Shown here: in pieces, positions 28,519-37,099 of the stretch
Position numbering within the stretch: the stretch's first letter is position 1
How the letters are laid out: the number at the start of each line of letters is the position of its first letter
Assembly (NCBI RefSeq): GCF_001645105.1
Contig: NZ_LKEG01000023.1
Location: 1-64,000, forward strand
DNA length: 64,000 nucleotides
Direction of reading: 5' to 3'
Origin: Pseudomonas marginalis
GTDB taxonomy: Bacteria > Pseudomonadota > Gammaproteobacteria > Pseudomonadales > Pseudomonadaceae
Position numbers and translations under genes: made by a program
Notes under the pieces: model-generated
The model's database searches: none
What the model saw: only the letters and a program-made list of their open reading frames with translations
Told to the model about the DNA's origin: nothing

Positions 28519-29265
28519 CTAGATCCGGTGAAAAATATAGCCACCCTGGCTCTGCTCAGCCAATGCCACACCGAGCGCATGCAGTTGCGCACGCAACGCG
28601 TCGTCATCCGCGCGCACCTTCCACGCCTGAGCGGCTGGAGAATGCTCCCCCGCATCGTAGCGATTTATCGCCGCCAGCAGCGCCGCGTGCGACGGCAGAT
28701 AAACCGCCAACGCATTGCCTTTCCACGCGGCAACGTTCAGCCCCAGGTCTTCACACACGGCGATCTTCGCCTCGGCATCGTCGCGGTCGGCCTGTCGGGA
28801 GCGCTCAACCTGGTCATTGAGCAGCGGGTCGACGATCCGGTCCGTGAATAACACCTCACCCGTTTCCCAAACCTGCGGCGCACAGGCCTTGTCTTCCGGG
28901 CGCAAGGCAATGAATGGGTTGATTTCCATCGGATAGATACGGCACACCAGCGGACGCTGGTCATAAATACCGCACCGATCATCCGCCCCCAGGTTCGGGC
29001 ATTGCCCAAGCGCATTGGCGGCCATTATCGCAACTACACGAACGGGTGCACGCCCACTCACCACTTCAACAGCACGCTTCGCGCTGTGAGCATATTGGCC
29101 GGGCTGTGCCGTCCAGGTCGACTCATCGAACGCTTCCAACAGCACGGCCACGTCGTGGCCTCGCAGCAGCCATTGCCGGGTTTCACTCAACGTCAGGGGA
29201 ATCAGGCGGCCCTTGCAGCAAACGCCGCAGCCGTTGCAGGCAAATCGAATTGGGTTGTTGTTCAT
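28519..29265 (-). CDS. YkgJ-family cysteine-cluster protein
   Basis: A 248-residue cytoplasmic protein with the family's N-terminal cluster CNGCGVCCKG (about residues 10-19), a central CPNL...CGIYDQRPLVCRIYP block, and no signal peptide. YkgJ proteins are predicted zinc- or iron-sulfur-binding, of unknown reaction. It starts at ATG 29265, 69 bases from a paired AraC-type operator, and is divergent from the detoxification operon. Its presence in this regulon, if confirmed, would be a clue to its function. Confidence 0.88.
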   Translation of the reverse strand: MNNNPIRFACNGCGVCCKGRLIPLTLSETRQWLLRGHDVAVLLEAFDESTWTAQPGQYAHSAKRAVEVVSGRAPVRVVAIMAANALGQCPNLGADDRCGIYDQRPLVCRIYPMEINPFIALRPEDKACAPQVWETGEVLFTDRIVDPLLNDQVERSRQADRDDAEAKIAVCEDLGLNVAAWKGNALAVYLPSHAALLAAINRYDAGEHSPAAQAWKVRADDDALRAQLHALGVALAEQSQGGYIFHRI

Positions 29266-29333
29266 AAAACCTACTCACACGGGGCGGGAATGCGCTGGCG
29301 CTCGGTGAGTATGAAAAGTTAATCGCGCCTGAT

Positions 29334-29366
29334 ATTGCCTGATCCAGCGGCATCATTGCCTGATTC
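29334..29366 (-). promoter_or_regulatory. Paired AraC-type operator upstream of the YkgJ gene (best copy)
   Basis: ATTGCCTGATCC at 29334-29345 and ATTGCCTGATTC at 29355-29366 are nearly identical direct repeats 21 bp apart. It lies 69 bases from the minus-strand start at 29265; CATACT, a possible -10, lies between them. Confidence 0.65.
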
Positions 29367-29402
29367 AAGAGGTTTGATGCCCAGCTGTTTGCACGGTCAC
29401 GG

Positions 29403-29432
29403 CAGGCACTCAATATCGCCATATCAGGCAAT
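29403..29432 (+). promoter_or_regulatory. Opposite-orientation operator for the hydrolase operon
   Basis: ATATCAGGCAAT at 29421-29432 is the reverse complement of the motif; a weaker CAGGCACT lies 22 bases upstream at 29403. It is 88 bases before the hydrolase ATG. Confidence 0.4.
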
Positions 29433-29519
29433 CATCTCCACCGTTTGAGCAACCGAGCGACCAGGGCGCCCACTTATACTTTTTTACGATCCACACCCAT
29501 GCCGCCCCCGGAGTCAGCC

Positions 29520-30617
29520 ATGAAAAAAAGTGACGTAGACGAAAATCGCCGTATTTTCATTGGTACCTCAGCAGTAGCGCTGTGCAGCGTTGCCATTGCC
29601 GGGTCTGGATTGCTCGCACCGGGCTTCGCGTCTGCTCAAACGAAAGCCTCCTCAGGCCCCGCCGTCATTGGCCAGCCTGACACACAGGGTATTTTGATCG
29701 AGCGCGTGAGCTACCCCAACCGCAATACGGGCAGTCATATCACTGGCAACCTGTTCAAACCCGCCAACTTCGATGCCAACAAGCAGTACCCCGCCATTGT
29801 CGTCACTCACCCCATCGGCGGCGTCAAGGAGCAAACCGCGGGCTTGTACGCGCTGCGCCTGGCCCAGCAAGGCTTTATCACCTTGGCCTATGACGCCTCT
29901 TACCAGGGCGACAGCGGCGGTGAGCCACGCTTGATGGAACTACCTACCGCGCGCGTTGATGACATCAGCAGTTCGGTCGACTTCCTCAACACATTGGCCC
30001 AGGTAAATGCCAATCGCATCGGCTCCCTAGGCATATGCGGGGGCGGTGGCTATGTGCTGAACGCGGCCCAGACAGAGCAACGTATCAAGGCCGTGGCCAC
30101 CGTCAGCGCAGCGGATATTGGTGACCTGCGCCGCAACGGCTTGGCCAGTTCACGTAGCTACGAGGAGCGTATGAAAATGCTGCAGGACGCCTCGGCGCAG
30201 CGCAGTCGCGAAGCGCGTGGCGAGCCGATTCGGCTGACACCCACGGTGCCGGAATCAAGCAAGGATTTTACCGCCAGCACGCCGGTCATGTACCGCGAAG
30301 GCTACGAGTATTACCGCACCCCTCGCGGCCAGCACCCAAACGCCCCCGGCCGCTCGGTGTTCTCCGCCCTTCCCGCGCAAATGGCGTTCTTCGCGTTTGA
30401 TCAGATAGAGACTATTTCACCCCGGCCTGTGCTGATGATCGCTGGCGCTGACGCCGACAGCCTGTACTACAGCGAAGTGGCGTACAAGAACGCGAAGCAG
30501 CCCAAGGAACTTCACCGGGTGCCCGGCGCAACGCATATCGACATGTACGACAAACCGCAATATGTAGGCCCTGCCGTCGAAAAATTGTCAGGATTCTTTG
30601 GTCAGTATCTGGTTTAA
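29520..30617 (+). CDS. Exported alpha/beta hydrolase of the dienelactone-hydrolase-like type
   Basis: A 365-residue protein. A twin-arginine-like signal (NRRIFIG then a hydrophobic run, cleavage near FASAQ, residue 40) suggests export. The hydrolase core has a cysteine in the nucleophile elbow (LGICGGGGY), as in dienelactone hydrolases, with a late acid (MIAGADADSLYY) and histidine (PGATHIDMYD). YcjY-type proteins share this form. The substrate is unknown. It is the first gene of a plus-strand set ending with cytochrome c at 34592. ATG 29520 is chosen because it begins the signal peptide; the open frame runs upstream 25 codons. Confidence 0.85.
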   Translation: MKKSDVDENRRIFIGTSAVALCSVAIAGSGLLAPGFASAQTKASSGPAVIGQPDTQGILIERVSYPNRNTGSHITGNLFKPANFDANKQYPAIVVTHPIGGVKEQTAGLYALRLAQQGFITLAYDASYQGDSGGEPRLMELPTARVDDISSSVDFLNTLAQVNANRIGSLGICGGGGYVLNAAQTEQRIKAVATVSAADIGDLRRNGLASSRSYEERMKMLQDASAQRSREARGEPIRLTPTVPESSKDFTASTPVMYREGYEYYRTPRGQHPNAPGRSVFSALPAQMAFFAFDQIETISPRPVLMIAGADADSLYYSEVAYKNAKQPKELHRVPGATHIDMYDKPQYVGPAVEKLSGFFGQYLV

Positions 30618-30630
30618 AAGGACCTTTCAC

Positions 30631-31353
30631 ATGCCTGTATTTCTACGCTCCGTCGTATTTACACTCGTTGCATTCTGGACGCTCGGGCTATGTCCCATCA
30701 CCGCCAATGCGACAGAAAAACTGCGCATCGCGATAATCGGCGCGGGCTCACACGGTGGCACCATCGGCCAATTGCTGGTCAAGGCAGGCCATGGCGTGAT
30801 GTTCTCCTCACGCAACCCGGCAGAGCTTGAGGCGATGGTGAAGGCGCTCGGCCCGCTCGCGTCGGCGGGTACTCCCCAGCAGGCCGCCGCGTTCGGATCG
30901 GTCATTCTGTTTGCAGTGCCTTATAACGCCCTGCCCCAACTCGGACGCGACCTGGGCCCGCAACTGCGCGGCAAAATAGTGCTTGATGCGACCAACCCTC
31001 CGCCGGATGAAGGCAATCCCCTCTCGCGTGAAGCCTACGCCAACGGTGTCGGCGAAACCTCGGCCAAGTACTTGCCCGGCACCCGGTTGGTCAGGGCCTT
31101 CAGTGCGGTGGATGCCACGGCGGTCAATGCGTCCGCTCGCGGTAACGGTGAAACCTTAGGTGTGCCCATCGCCAGCAATGACCGCGAGGCGCTTCAAGTT
31201 GCTGCACAACTGGTACGCGATATCGCCGGTGAGCCGGTCATCACTGGCGATCTGTCCACGGCGCGCAGCTTTCAACGTGGCGGCGTTGGCTTCAGAGCCA
31301 ACACAGACGCGCCAGCATTGCGACGCTTATTGAATTTACCGCCTGATGCATGA
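30631..31353 (+). CDS. F420/NADP-reductase-like Rossmann protein with signal peptide
   Basis: A 240-residue protein. After a signal-like segment (residues 1-28, ending ANATE) it begins a Rossmann fold with LRIAIIGAGSHGGTIGQLL, followed by FSSRNPAELE as in the NADPH-F420 oxidoreductase family. Export of a nucleotide-binding dehydrogenase in unfolded form is unusual; it may be an anchored or mis-predicted signal. AAGGA precedes the ATG at 30631. It lies 13 bases after the hydrolase gene and is probably co-transcribed. Confidence 0.8.
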   Translation: MPVFLRSVVFTLVAFWTLGLCPITANATEKLRIAIIGAGSHGGTIGQLLVKAGHGVMFSSRNPAELEAMVKALGPLASAGTPQQAAAFGSVILFAVPYNALPQLGRDLGPQLRGKIVLDATNPPPDEGNPLSREAYANGVGETSAKYLPGTRLVRAFSAVDATAVNASARGNGETLGVPIASNDREALQVAAQLVRDIAGEPVITGDLSTARSFQRGGVGFRANTDAPALRRLLNLPPDA

Positions 31354-31432
31354 CCCGGTGACCGCTGTCGCCAGGGCGCGCGCCCCAGGTTGAAAACACT
31401 GACCCGATTGATGATCAAGAGAGCTGTCAACC

Positions 31433-31906
31433 ATGAGCGTCCTCACTATCAATGGCCGTGACTACACCGTCGACGTCGACCCCAGCACTCCCATTCTCTG
31501 GACCCTGCGCGACGCGCTGGGCATGACCGGTACCAAGTTCGGCTGCGGCGCCGCCCTGTGTGGCGCATGCACCGTGCACCTGGATGGCCAGGCGATTCGT
31601 TCGTGCCTCACGCCGATAACCGCCGCCGAGGGGCGCAGGATCACCACGATCGAAGCGGCAACCGACGGCAGCGACCCGGTCGGCACGGCCGTGCACGAGG
31701 CGTGGGTCAAACATGACGTGGCGCAATGCGGCTACTGCCAGAGCGGCCAGATCATGAGCGCGACAGCCTTTCTCAAGGCTCAGCCCAAGGGCAAGCAACC
31801 CACGGCGGCCGAGATCGACTCGGCGATGATGGGCAACATCTGTCGTTGTGGCACTTACGTGCGCATCCGCGCTGCGGTGGCTGATGCCGCCAAAGCCCTT
31901 GCCTGA
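31433..31906 (+). CDS. Aldehyde oxidoreductase [2Fe-2S] subunit (PaoA/IorA type)
   Basis: A 157-residue protein with both cluster motifs of the small subunit of xanthine-oxidase-family enzymes: the plant-type GCGAALCGACTV (with LDG) in the N-terminal half, and CGYCQSG plus NICRCGTY in the C-terminal half. It passes electrons from the molybdenum subunit that follows 13 bases later. No FAD subunit is present; the cytochrome c at 34215 may take its place, as in isoquinoline-oxidoreductase-like periplasmic enzymes. Confidence 0.92.
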   Translation: MSVLTINGRDYTVDVDPSTPILWTLRDALGMTGTKFGCGAALCGACTVHLDGQAIRSCLTPITAAEGRRITTIEAATDGSDPVGTAVHEAWVKHDVAQCGYCQSGQIMSATAFLKAQPKGKQPTAAEIDSAMMGNICRCGTYVRIRAAVADAAKALA

Positions 31907-31919
31907 CTGGAGCAGCCCC

Positions 31920-34160
31920 ATGTTGAACGATCTTTTTCCAGAGGAACTGCCTCGCGCCTTGCAACATATGCTGGAGCGCGATCAGGTCGACGGCCCTGCC
32001 ACCTACGCGCGGCGAAGCTTTTTGAAGATACTCGGTATCGGCGGCCTGGCGCTGGGCGCCTTTCCTCACCTGGCCCTGGCGCAGCAGGCTAACGGCGTTG
32101 CGGTGGAGCCGCTGAAACCGACGCAACAACCCAACGCTTTCGTACAGATCGCCGCCAATGGCGAAGTGACGGTGACCATTAACCGGCTGGAATTCGGCCA
32201 GGGCGTACAGACCGGCTTGCCGATGATTCTTGCCGAAGAATTGGATGCCGACTGGAGCCTGGTGCGCAGTCGCAACGGCACCAGTGACATCGCCTATCAG
32301 GACCCACGCTTTGGCATGCACCTGACCGGCGGCTCCAATTCCATCAAGAACAGTTATACCCAGTACCGCGAACTCGGTGCCCGTGCCCGCGCCATGCTGC
32401 TGGCGGCTGCGTCAGCGCGCTGGAACGTCGACGTGTCCCGTTTGAGTACGCGCGCCGGCCACGTGCTCGGACCGGGGGGCCGCACCGCGAGCTACGGCGA
32501 ACTGGCCGATGCCGCGATGGCATTGCCAGTACCGGACCAGGTCAGCCTCAAGGACCCCAAGGATTTTCGCATCATTGGCCAAGCCACTACGCGCATCGAT
32601 GCCAAGGCCAAGAGCAGCGGCCAGCAGGACTTCGGCATTGACATGCGCCTGCCGGAGCAACTCACCGCCGTGGTGGCGCGCCCTCCGGTATTCGGCGCCA
32701 GGCTGGCGGCTCTGGATGACAGCGCAGCACGCGCCATTCGTGGAGTAAAGGCGGTCTATCGCGTACCGCTTGATGGCGGTGCGGAAGGCGTGGCGGTCGT
32801 GGCTGAAGGCTATTGGCAGGCGAAACTGGGGCGTGATGCCCTCAACGTTCAGTGGGATACGTCGACGGTGGAAAAGGTCGACAGCGAGCGGCAACTGGCC
32901 GACTACAAAACCCTGGCCGCCCGCCCGGGGCCCCACCATTTCGACGCGGATATGAGGCCGCTGGCAACGTCGCCGCATACCCTCGAAGCCGAGTTCGTGT
33001 TTCCGTACCTGGCCCATGCCCCAATGGAGCCGCTGAACTGCACCGTCCAACTGTCGCAGGACCGCGCCGAATTATGGGTCGGTACCCAGTTTGCCGGTGC
33101 CGATAACGCGGCGGCCGCACGCGTGCTGAATCTCAAGCCCGAACAGCTACGGATCAACGTACAGACGGCCGGCGGCGGTTTCGGCCGGCGCGGCATCGCC
33201 ACCAGCGACATTGTGGTCTTGGCCTGTGAAGTGGCTAAGGCGGCACGAACAGCGGGGTTAAACGTCCCCGTGCGGACAGTGTGGAGCCGCGAAGATGACA
33301 TCAAGGGCGGCTACTACCGCCCCATGCACCTGCACCGCGCGCGCATCGGTTTCGACGACAGCGGCAACGTCCTGGCCTGGGATCACGTTTTGGTCGGGCA
33401 GTCGATTGTGACGGGCACCATGTTCGGTGGACGGGTCAAGAATGGCATTGATCCCACGGCCACCGAAGGTATGCGCGACCCTTATCCGATTCCGATGCGC
33501 CTGACGGTGCATCACCCCAAGCTCAACGTCCCAGTGCTGTGGTGGCGCAGTGTGGGTTCCACCCATACCGCGTTCGTGATGGAGACCTTGATTGATGAAA
33601 TTGCCCGAGCCACCCAGCAGGATCCCGTGGCTTACCGGATGAAACTCTTCGCCGACAAAAGCCCGCGCCATAGCGCGGCGTTGCAATTGGCGGTGGACAA
33701 GAGTGAGTACGGCAAGCGCCAGCTGCCGGCGGGTCGCGCCTGGGGTGTGGCGGTACATGAGTCGTTCAGTTCGGTAGTGGCCTATGTCGTCGAAGCCTCG
33801 GTACAGGACGGCCGTCCGGTGTTGCACCATGTGACCGCAGGCGTGCATTGCAACCTGGTGGTCAACCCTCGCAGCGTGGAAGCCCAGGTACAGGGTGCAG
33901 CCTTGATGGGGCTGTCGATGTGCCTGCCAGGCGGCGCCATCACCCTTAAGGACGGTGTCGTGCAGCAAAGCAATTTTGCCGACTTCAGCGTGCCGCGCAT
34001 CGTGGACATGCCGGAGTTTTCGGTGCACACCCTGCCGAGTGCGGAGCCACCCACAGGCATGGGCGAACCGGGCCTGCCGCCGCTTGCTCCGGCTTTCGCC
34101 AACGCCATAGCGCGGATCACCGGCACGCCTTTGCGTGAATTGCCCTTCAAGCTCGCCTGA
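31920..34160 (+). CDS. Periplasmic molybdenum aldehyde oxidoreductase, large subunit (IorB type)
   Basis: A 746-residue protein with a good Tat signal (ARRSFLKILGIGG, about residues 30-42), so the folded, cofactor-loaded enzyme is exported together with the small subunit. It has the molybdopterin-binding GGGFGRRG and EPLNCTVQL segments and the catalytic glutamate in MGEPGLPPLAPA near the C-terminus. These enzymes oxidise aldehydes or N-heterocycles to acids or lactams; substrate unknown. GGAG precedes ATG 31920. Moco maturation is probably aided by the XdhC-like protein at 42686-43654. Confidence 0.92.
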   Translation: MLNDLFPEELPRALQHMLERDQVDGPATYARRSFLKILGIGGLALGAFPHLALAQQANGVAVEPLKPTQQPNAFVQIAANGEVTVTINRLEFGQGVQTGLPMILAEELDADWSLVRSRNGTSDIAYQDPRFGMHLTGGSNSIKNSYTQYRELGARARAMLLAAASARWNVDVSRLSTRAGHVLGPGGRTASYGELADAAMALPVPDQVSLKDPKDFRIIGQATTRIDAKAKSSGQQDFGIDMRLPEQLTAVVARPPVFGARLAALDDSAARAIRGVKAVYRVPLDGGAEGVAVVAEGYWQAKLGRDALNVQWDTSTVEKVDSERQLADYKTLAARPGPHHFDADMRPLATSPHTLEAEFVFPYLAHAPMEPLNCTVQLSQDRAELWVGTQFAGADNAAAARVLNLKPEQLRINVQTAGGGFGRRGIATSDIVVLACEVAKAARTAGLNVPVRTVWSREDDIKGGYYRPMHLHRARIGFDDSGNVLAWDHVLVGQSIVTGTMFGGRVKNGIDPTATEGMRDPYPIPMRLTVHHPKLNVPVLWWRSVGSTHTAFVMETLIDEIARATQQDPVAYRMKLFADKSPRHSAALQLAVDKSEYGKRQLPAGRAWGVAVHESFSSVVAYVVEASVQDGRPVLHHVTAGVHCNLVVNPRSVEAQVQGAALMGLSMCLPGGAITLKDGVVQQSNFADFSVPRIVDMPEFSVHTLPSAEPPTGMGEPGLPPLAPAFANAIARITGTPLRELPFKLA

Positions 34161-34165
34161 GCAAC

Positions 34166-34193
34166 GCGGTGCAGTCGACTGCACCGCCTTTTT
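34166..34193 (+). terminator. Terminator or attenuator between molybdoenzyme and cytochrome c genes
   Basis: A perfect 22-base palindrome (positions 34166-34187, centre TCGA) is followed by C and five T, six bases after the stop at 34160. The next gene starts 22 bases later, so partial readthrough would set a low cytochrome level (inference). Confidence 0.75.
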
Positions 34194-34214
34194 GATTGAT
34201 GAGAGAGTGTCCCA

Positions 34215-34592
34215 TTGAACCAGTACCTGAAATTACCGGGGATTCCCCAGTCACCCCTCCTGGCACACAGCGCCAGGCTCGCCATGCTTGTTCTATCACT
34301 GGGCACACTGACCAGCGCCTTGTGGCCGACGCAGGTGGTGGCGAGCCAGGCACTGGTCCAGCGTTACGCTTGCGTGGGCTGTCATCAAGCCAATGCACAG
34401 GTCGTTGGCCCCTCCTGGAAGGGTATCGCGCAAAAGTACGCTGGCAGCGATACCACGACTGAGCAACTGGCAGCGAGTATCAAGGCCGGTGGCACCGGCA
34501 AATGGGGGCCGATGCCGATGCCGCCACAAGCTCAGGTGTCCGACGCCGATGCGAAGTCAATCGCCCAATGGTTGCTGGACGGCGCACAATAA
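34215..34592 (+). CDS. Small class I cytochrome c
   Basis: A 125-residue exported protein with a signal segment (about residues 20-43), one haem motif CVGCH near residue 53 and a methionine-rich loop (GPMPMPPQAQVS) that gives the sixth ligand. It is the natural electron acceptor for the Tat-exported molybdoenzyme encoded just upstream. The start is TTG 34215 with a purine-rich site; the exact start is not certain. Confidence 0.85.
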   Translation: MNQYLKLPGIPQSPLLAHSARLAMLVLSLGTLTSALWPTQVVASQALVQRYACVGCHQANAQVVGPSWKGIAQKYAGSDTTTEQLAASIKAGGTGKWGPMPMPPQAQVSDADAKSIAQWLLDGAQ

Positions 34593-34597
34593 TTGCC

Positions 34598-35884
34598 CTA
34601 TTCGGCATCAGTTCGTCGAACTGATGCCTTGGCAGTCATCTGTCGCTGACGCCTTGCCAACCCATAGCACACCCCACCCCACACGCCTGCGACCGGCACA
34701 ATCAACACGGCGACCACGCCAAACCCGGCACCCGCCGCAGCCAACCCGACCGAAAGCCAGCCGCTGAGCGCATCCCCACCTCGATACACCAGGGTCTCGA
34801 TGACATTCTTGGCCTTATACTTTTCCTCTCGGCTGACGACGGTCCAGAGCACTTCGCGCGCCGGACGCACCACCGAAAATTCAATCGCGCGACGCAAGCC
34901 CTGTGCCAACGCCACCGTCGCCGGCACGGGTGACAACGCCATTGCAGTGAATGCCACCAGCGTCACCACGGGCAATGCCACCAGCGCGCCACCGACGCCA
35001 ACCCGGCGAATCAATGGTCCCGTGAGCAAGAGTTGAAAGGTCAAGGTCAACGCCGAAACGATAAGATCGATGACCGCAAAAAACTGGGTTCTGCTGGCCA
35101 CATCCGCGTACCTTCCAGCGACTATGCGACCCTGCTCGAAGTACAGAAAAGTGGCAGCCGTGGTGTGCAGGAGCATAAACAGCACCAGCCCCAGCAGATA
35201 GGGTGAACGAGCAATCAGCGTGAGGCCGGCGAGCATGCTGCCGCCCATCCGGCGATGCCTTTGCGCCAGGCAGGTCGCCTGCGCTTCGGTGTGTGACAAC
35301 AATGCCCGATAGCAACGCACCGCCAGTTCCAGCAGCAGTGCTGCCACCAGCGTCAATGCAATCGGCCCAAGCCGGGTGGCCAGGGTGGCGGCCAGCAGCG
35401 GGCCGATGAACGTCCCCAGCGTCCCGCCCGCTGCAATAAAGCCAAACAGGCGCAAGCCTTGCTCACTGGAAAAGCGGTCGACCAGAACGCTCCAGAAAAT
35501 CGAGACGATGAACAGGTTGTAGACGCTGATCCACACGAAAAACACCTGACCGACCTGCACAGGCGCAATTTTTGCGGCAATCAACACACCAAACAGCAGC
35601 ATGGTTACTGCCACGAATCGATAGATCAGCGGGATAAACCGCGTCGCCGGCAGCCGTGAAACCAACGCGCCGAACAGCGGAACCATCAGCAGCATCACCA
35701 CAAACGTCGCGGAAAACAGCCACTGCAATTTGTCTGCGCCGCCTTCCAGGCCCAAAGCGTCACGCAAAGGCCGCACCAGGTAGTAGCTCGCCAGCACGCA
35801 GAAATGAAAGGCGACCCCCAGCAGCAGCGCTGTTCTTTCCGCCGGCAAGACGTGCGCCCACTTGAGTGTCCCCGCAGGCGTCAT
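34598..35884 (-). CDS. MFS-type transporter of the NTP/NDP exchange (Npt) group
   Basis: A 428-residue inner-membrane protein with about twelve helices. Its N-terminus (CVLASYYLVRPLRDALGLEGG) resembles the Npt1/Npt2 translocase group of the MFS superfamily. In free-living bacteria such proteins are not known to import ATP, so the substrate is open. The start overlaps the stop of the YgiN-like gene by four bases (ATGA), so the two form an operon. Confidence 0.8.
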   Translation of the reverse strand: MTPAGTLKWAHVLPAERTALLLGVAFHFCVLASYYLVRPLRDALGLEGGADKLQWLFSATFVVMLLMVPLFGALVSRLPATRFIPLIYRFVAVTMLLFGVLIAAKIAPVQVGQVFFVWISVYNLFIVSIFWSVLVDRFSSEQGLRLFGFIAAGGTLGTFIGPLLAATLATRLGPIALTLVAALLLELAVRCYRALLSHTEAQATCLAQRHRRMGGSMLAGLTLIARSPYLLGLVLFMLLHTTAATFLYFEQGRIVAGRYADVASRTQFFAVIDLIVSALTLTFQLLLTGPLIRRVGVGGALVALPVVTLVAFTAMALSPVPATVALAQGLRRAIEFSVVRPAREVLWTVVSREEKYKAKNVIETLVYRGGDALSGWLSVGLAAAGAGFGVVAVLIVPVAGVWGGVCYGLARRQRQMTAKASVRRTDAE

Positions 35885-36237
35885 TGCCCCCTACCTTCGA
35901 CGGCCGGTACTGCGCACACCTGCGCTACCGCATTGAAGGTGCTGAATAACAGCGCACTGGCGTGATGTTGGCGGGCCAGATGCAACAGATCGGGCTCAGC
36001 TGTTTGAGAACGCTCAATCGCCAGCTCGCTGTATTGCCTGGAGGGCCACGACAGTTGCATCAGCACCCTGTCGCCAGCCTCGCTGACGTGCACCTGCGCG
36101 CTGATGAACCCTGGGCAGAGACAGGTAAAGCGCTCGACGCGTGCGATCAGAGCCGTCACCAGATCCTGCACATGAAGAGGGTCGACGACGAACTCAACGA
36201 ACTGGCTGAACGGGGTGCAGGGGTCAGACGAACGCAT
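35881..36237 (-). CDS. YgiN-like antibiotic biosynthesis monooxygenase (ABM) domain protein
   Basis: A 118-residue protein of the dimeric alpha-beta barrel type: FVEFVVDPLHVQDLVTALIA as first strand and helix, CPGFISAQVHVSEAGDRVLM as the central pair, and a late helix. ABM proteins act on quinols or similar aromatics without metal. In P. aeruginosa a YgiN-like protein under the AraC regulator CmrA is needed to raise MexEF-OprN; this gene is a candidate counterpart (inference). GGAG precedes ATG 36237, and a paired operator lies 82 bases upstream. The frame extends upstream to 36405 but that part crosses the operator. Confidence 0.75.
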   Translation of the reverse strand: MRSSDPCTPFSQFVEFVVDPLHVQDLVTALIARVERFTCLCPGFISAQVHVSEAGDRVLMQLSWPSRQYSELAIERSQTAEPDLLHLARQHHASALLFSTFNAVAQVCAVPAVEGRGQ

Positions 36238-36319
36238 GAGTGTTCTCCAAAAAAGGCGCACTTGACGCTTATCGATTGGGTAAGTCCTCACCAGTATGCT
36301 GTGCCCCCGGCACGCCACG

Positions 36320-36352
36320 TTTGCCTGATCGACGCGATTGCTTGCCCGAACT
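36320..36352 (-). promoter_or_regulatory. Paired AraC-type operator upstream of the YgiN-like gene
   Basis: TTTGCCTGATC at 36320-36330 and CTTGCCCGAAC at 36341-36351 are direct repeats 21 bp apart. No plus-strand gene starts nearby, so the target must be the minus-strand gene at 36237. This fixes the orientation of the motif relative to its target. Confidence 0.6.
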
Positions 36353-36368
36353 GACGTGGCGAAAACGC

Positions 36369-36399
36369 AAAAAAGTCCACACCCGCAGGGGCGTGGACT
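36369..36399 (-). terminator. Terminator of the SnoaL-like gene
   Basis: On the minus strand AGTCCAC pairs with GTGGACT around a GC-rich loop and is followed by TTTTTT. It isolates the 36237 gene from the one upstream. Confidence 0.8.
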
Positions 36400-36413
36400 G
36401 TTCAAACACGCGA

Positions 36414-36932
36414 TTACTGCTTGGCGTGTTTCACCTGCACTTCAGGCATCGCCGAGGAGTGGTGGTTGAGGATTTTCCACTCGCCGCCAACCTTTTCGTA
36501 GACGAAGGTGTAGCGTGCCTGAACGTGGCGGATCTTGCCGTTGCCCTCGGTCAGGGTGAACGTGTAGACCCCGCTGTCCATCGCCACGTTAGTGCCAAGC
36601 TGACGGATCTCACGGTAGTTGATCTGGCCTACCGGCTTGAGCACCAGGAAGTGATCGAAGTAGTCCGTGATTTGCTCCGGCGTGCTGCGCACCTGGTTGG
36701 ACACGGTCGGCTGCAGCACCGCGCCCGGTGCATACAAGTCGACCACCGACTTGACGTTACCGGTCTGCAGCGCGCTGTTCCAACGGTCAAACAACCCGGC
36801 AATCTCGCGGTCTTGCGCATTGGCCGGCGCCTGGGCCACGTCGCGGTAGACGTAGGGAGCGGTCTGGGCCGCCTGCACAAAGGGGGTGCTCAAGGCAAAA
36901 ATCACGGCGATCGACACGGCTTTAACGTTCAT
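36414..36932 (-). CDS. Exported SnoaL/DUF4440-like protein
   Basis: A 172-residue protein with a signal peptide (cleavage after FVQAA, about residue 22) and an NTF2-like fold: IAGLFDRWNSALQTGNVKSV as first helix, VVDLYAPGAVLQPTV after it, and a C-terminal RYTFVYEKVGGEWKILNHHS strand pair. These proteins include isomerases, enzymes and binding proteins; function is open. AGGAG seven bases before ATG 36932 fixes the start. It has its own terminator. Confidence 0.85.
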   Translation of the reverse strand: MNVKAVSIAVIFALSTPFVQAAQTAPYVYRDVAQAPANAQDREIAGLFDRWNSALQTGNVKSVVDLYAPGAVLQPTVSNQVRSTPEQITDYFDHFLVLKPVGQINYREIRQLGTNVAMDSGVYTFTLTEGNGKIRHVQARYTFVYEKVGGEWKILNHHSSAMPEVQVKHAKQ

Positions 36933-37099
36933 TGGGATGCTCCTGTTGTGAGTGAGTCCACTTTGCCAATCGCCTGCCCGGCCTACATCGGCCAACCGGA
37001 GCCATTTAACTATGCCATTTGGCAGATGGCGCCCTACCCGCTCAACAAGGTTTAATAGCCTTCCTCGCGCCTGCGAGCCTGAGACACCGGAGACCACGC

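Noticed and set aside
34604..34628. Long hairpin GGCATCAGTTCG / CGAACTGATGCC after cytochrome c
   Set aside because: The stem is good but no T-run follows on either strand and it lies in the last codons of the transporter gene; not called as a terminator.
36963..36984. TTTGCCAATC near the SnoaL-like gene start
   Set aside because: It resembles one half of the AraC operator, but no second half occurs 21 bp away, so it was not counted.
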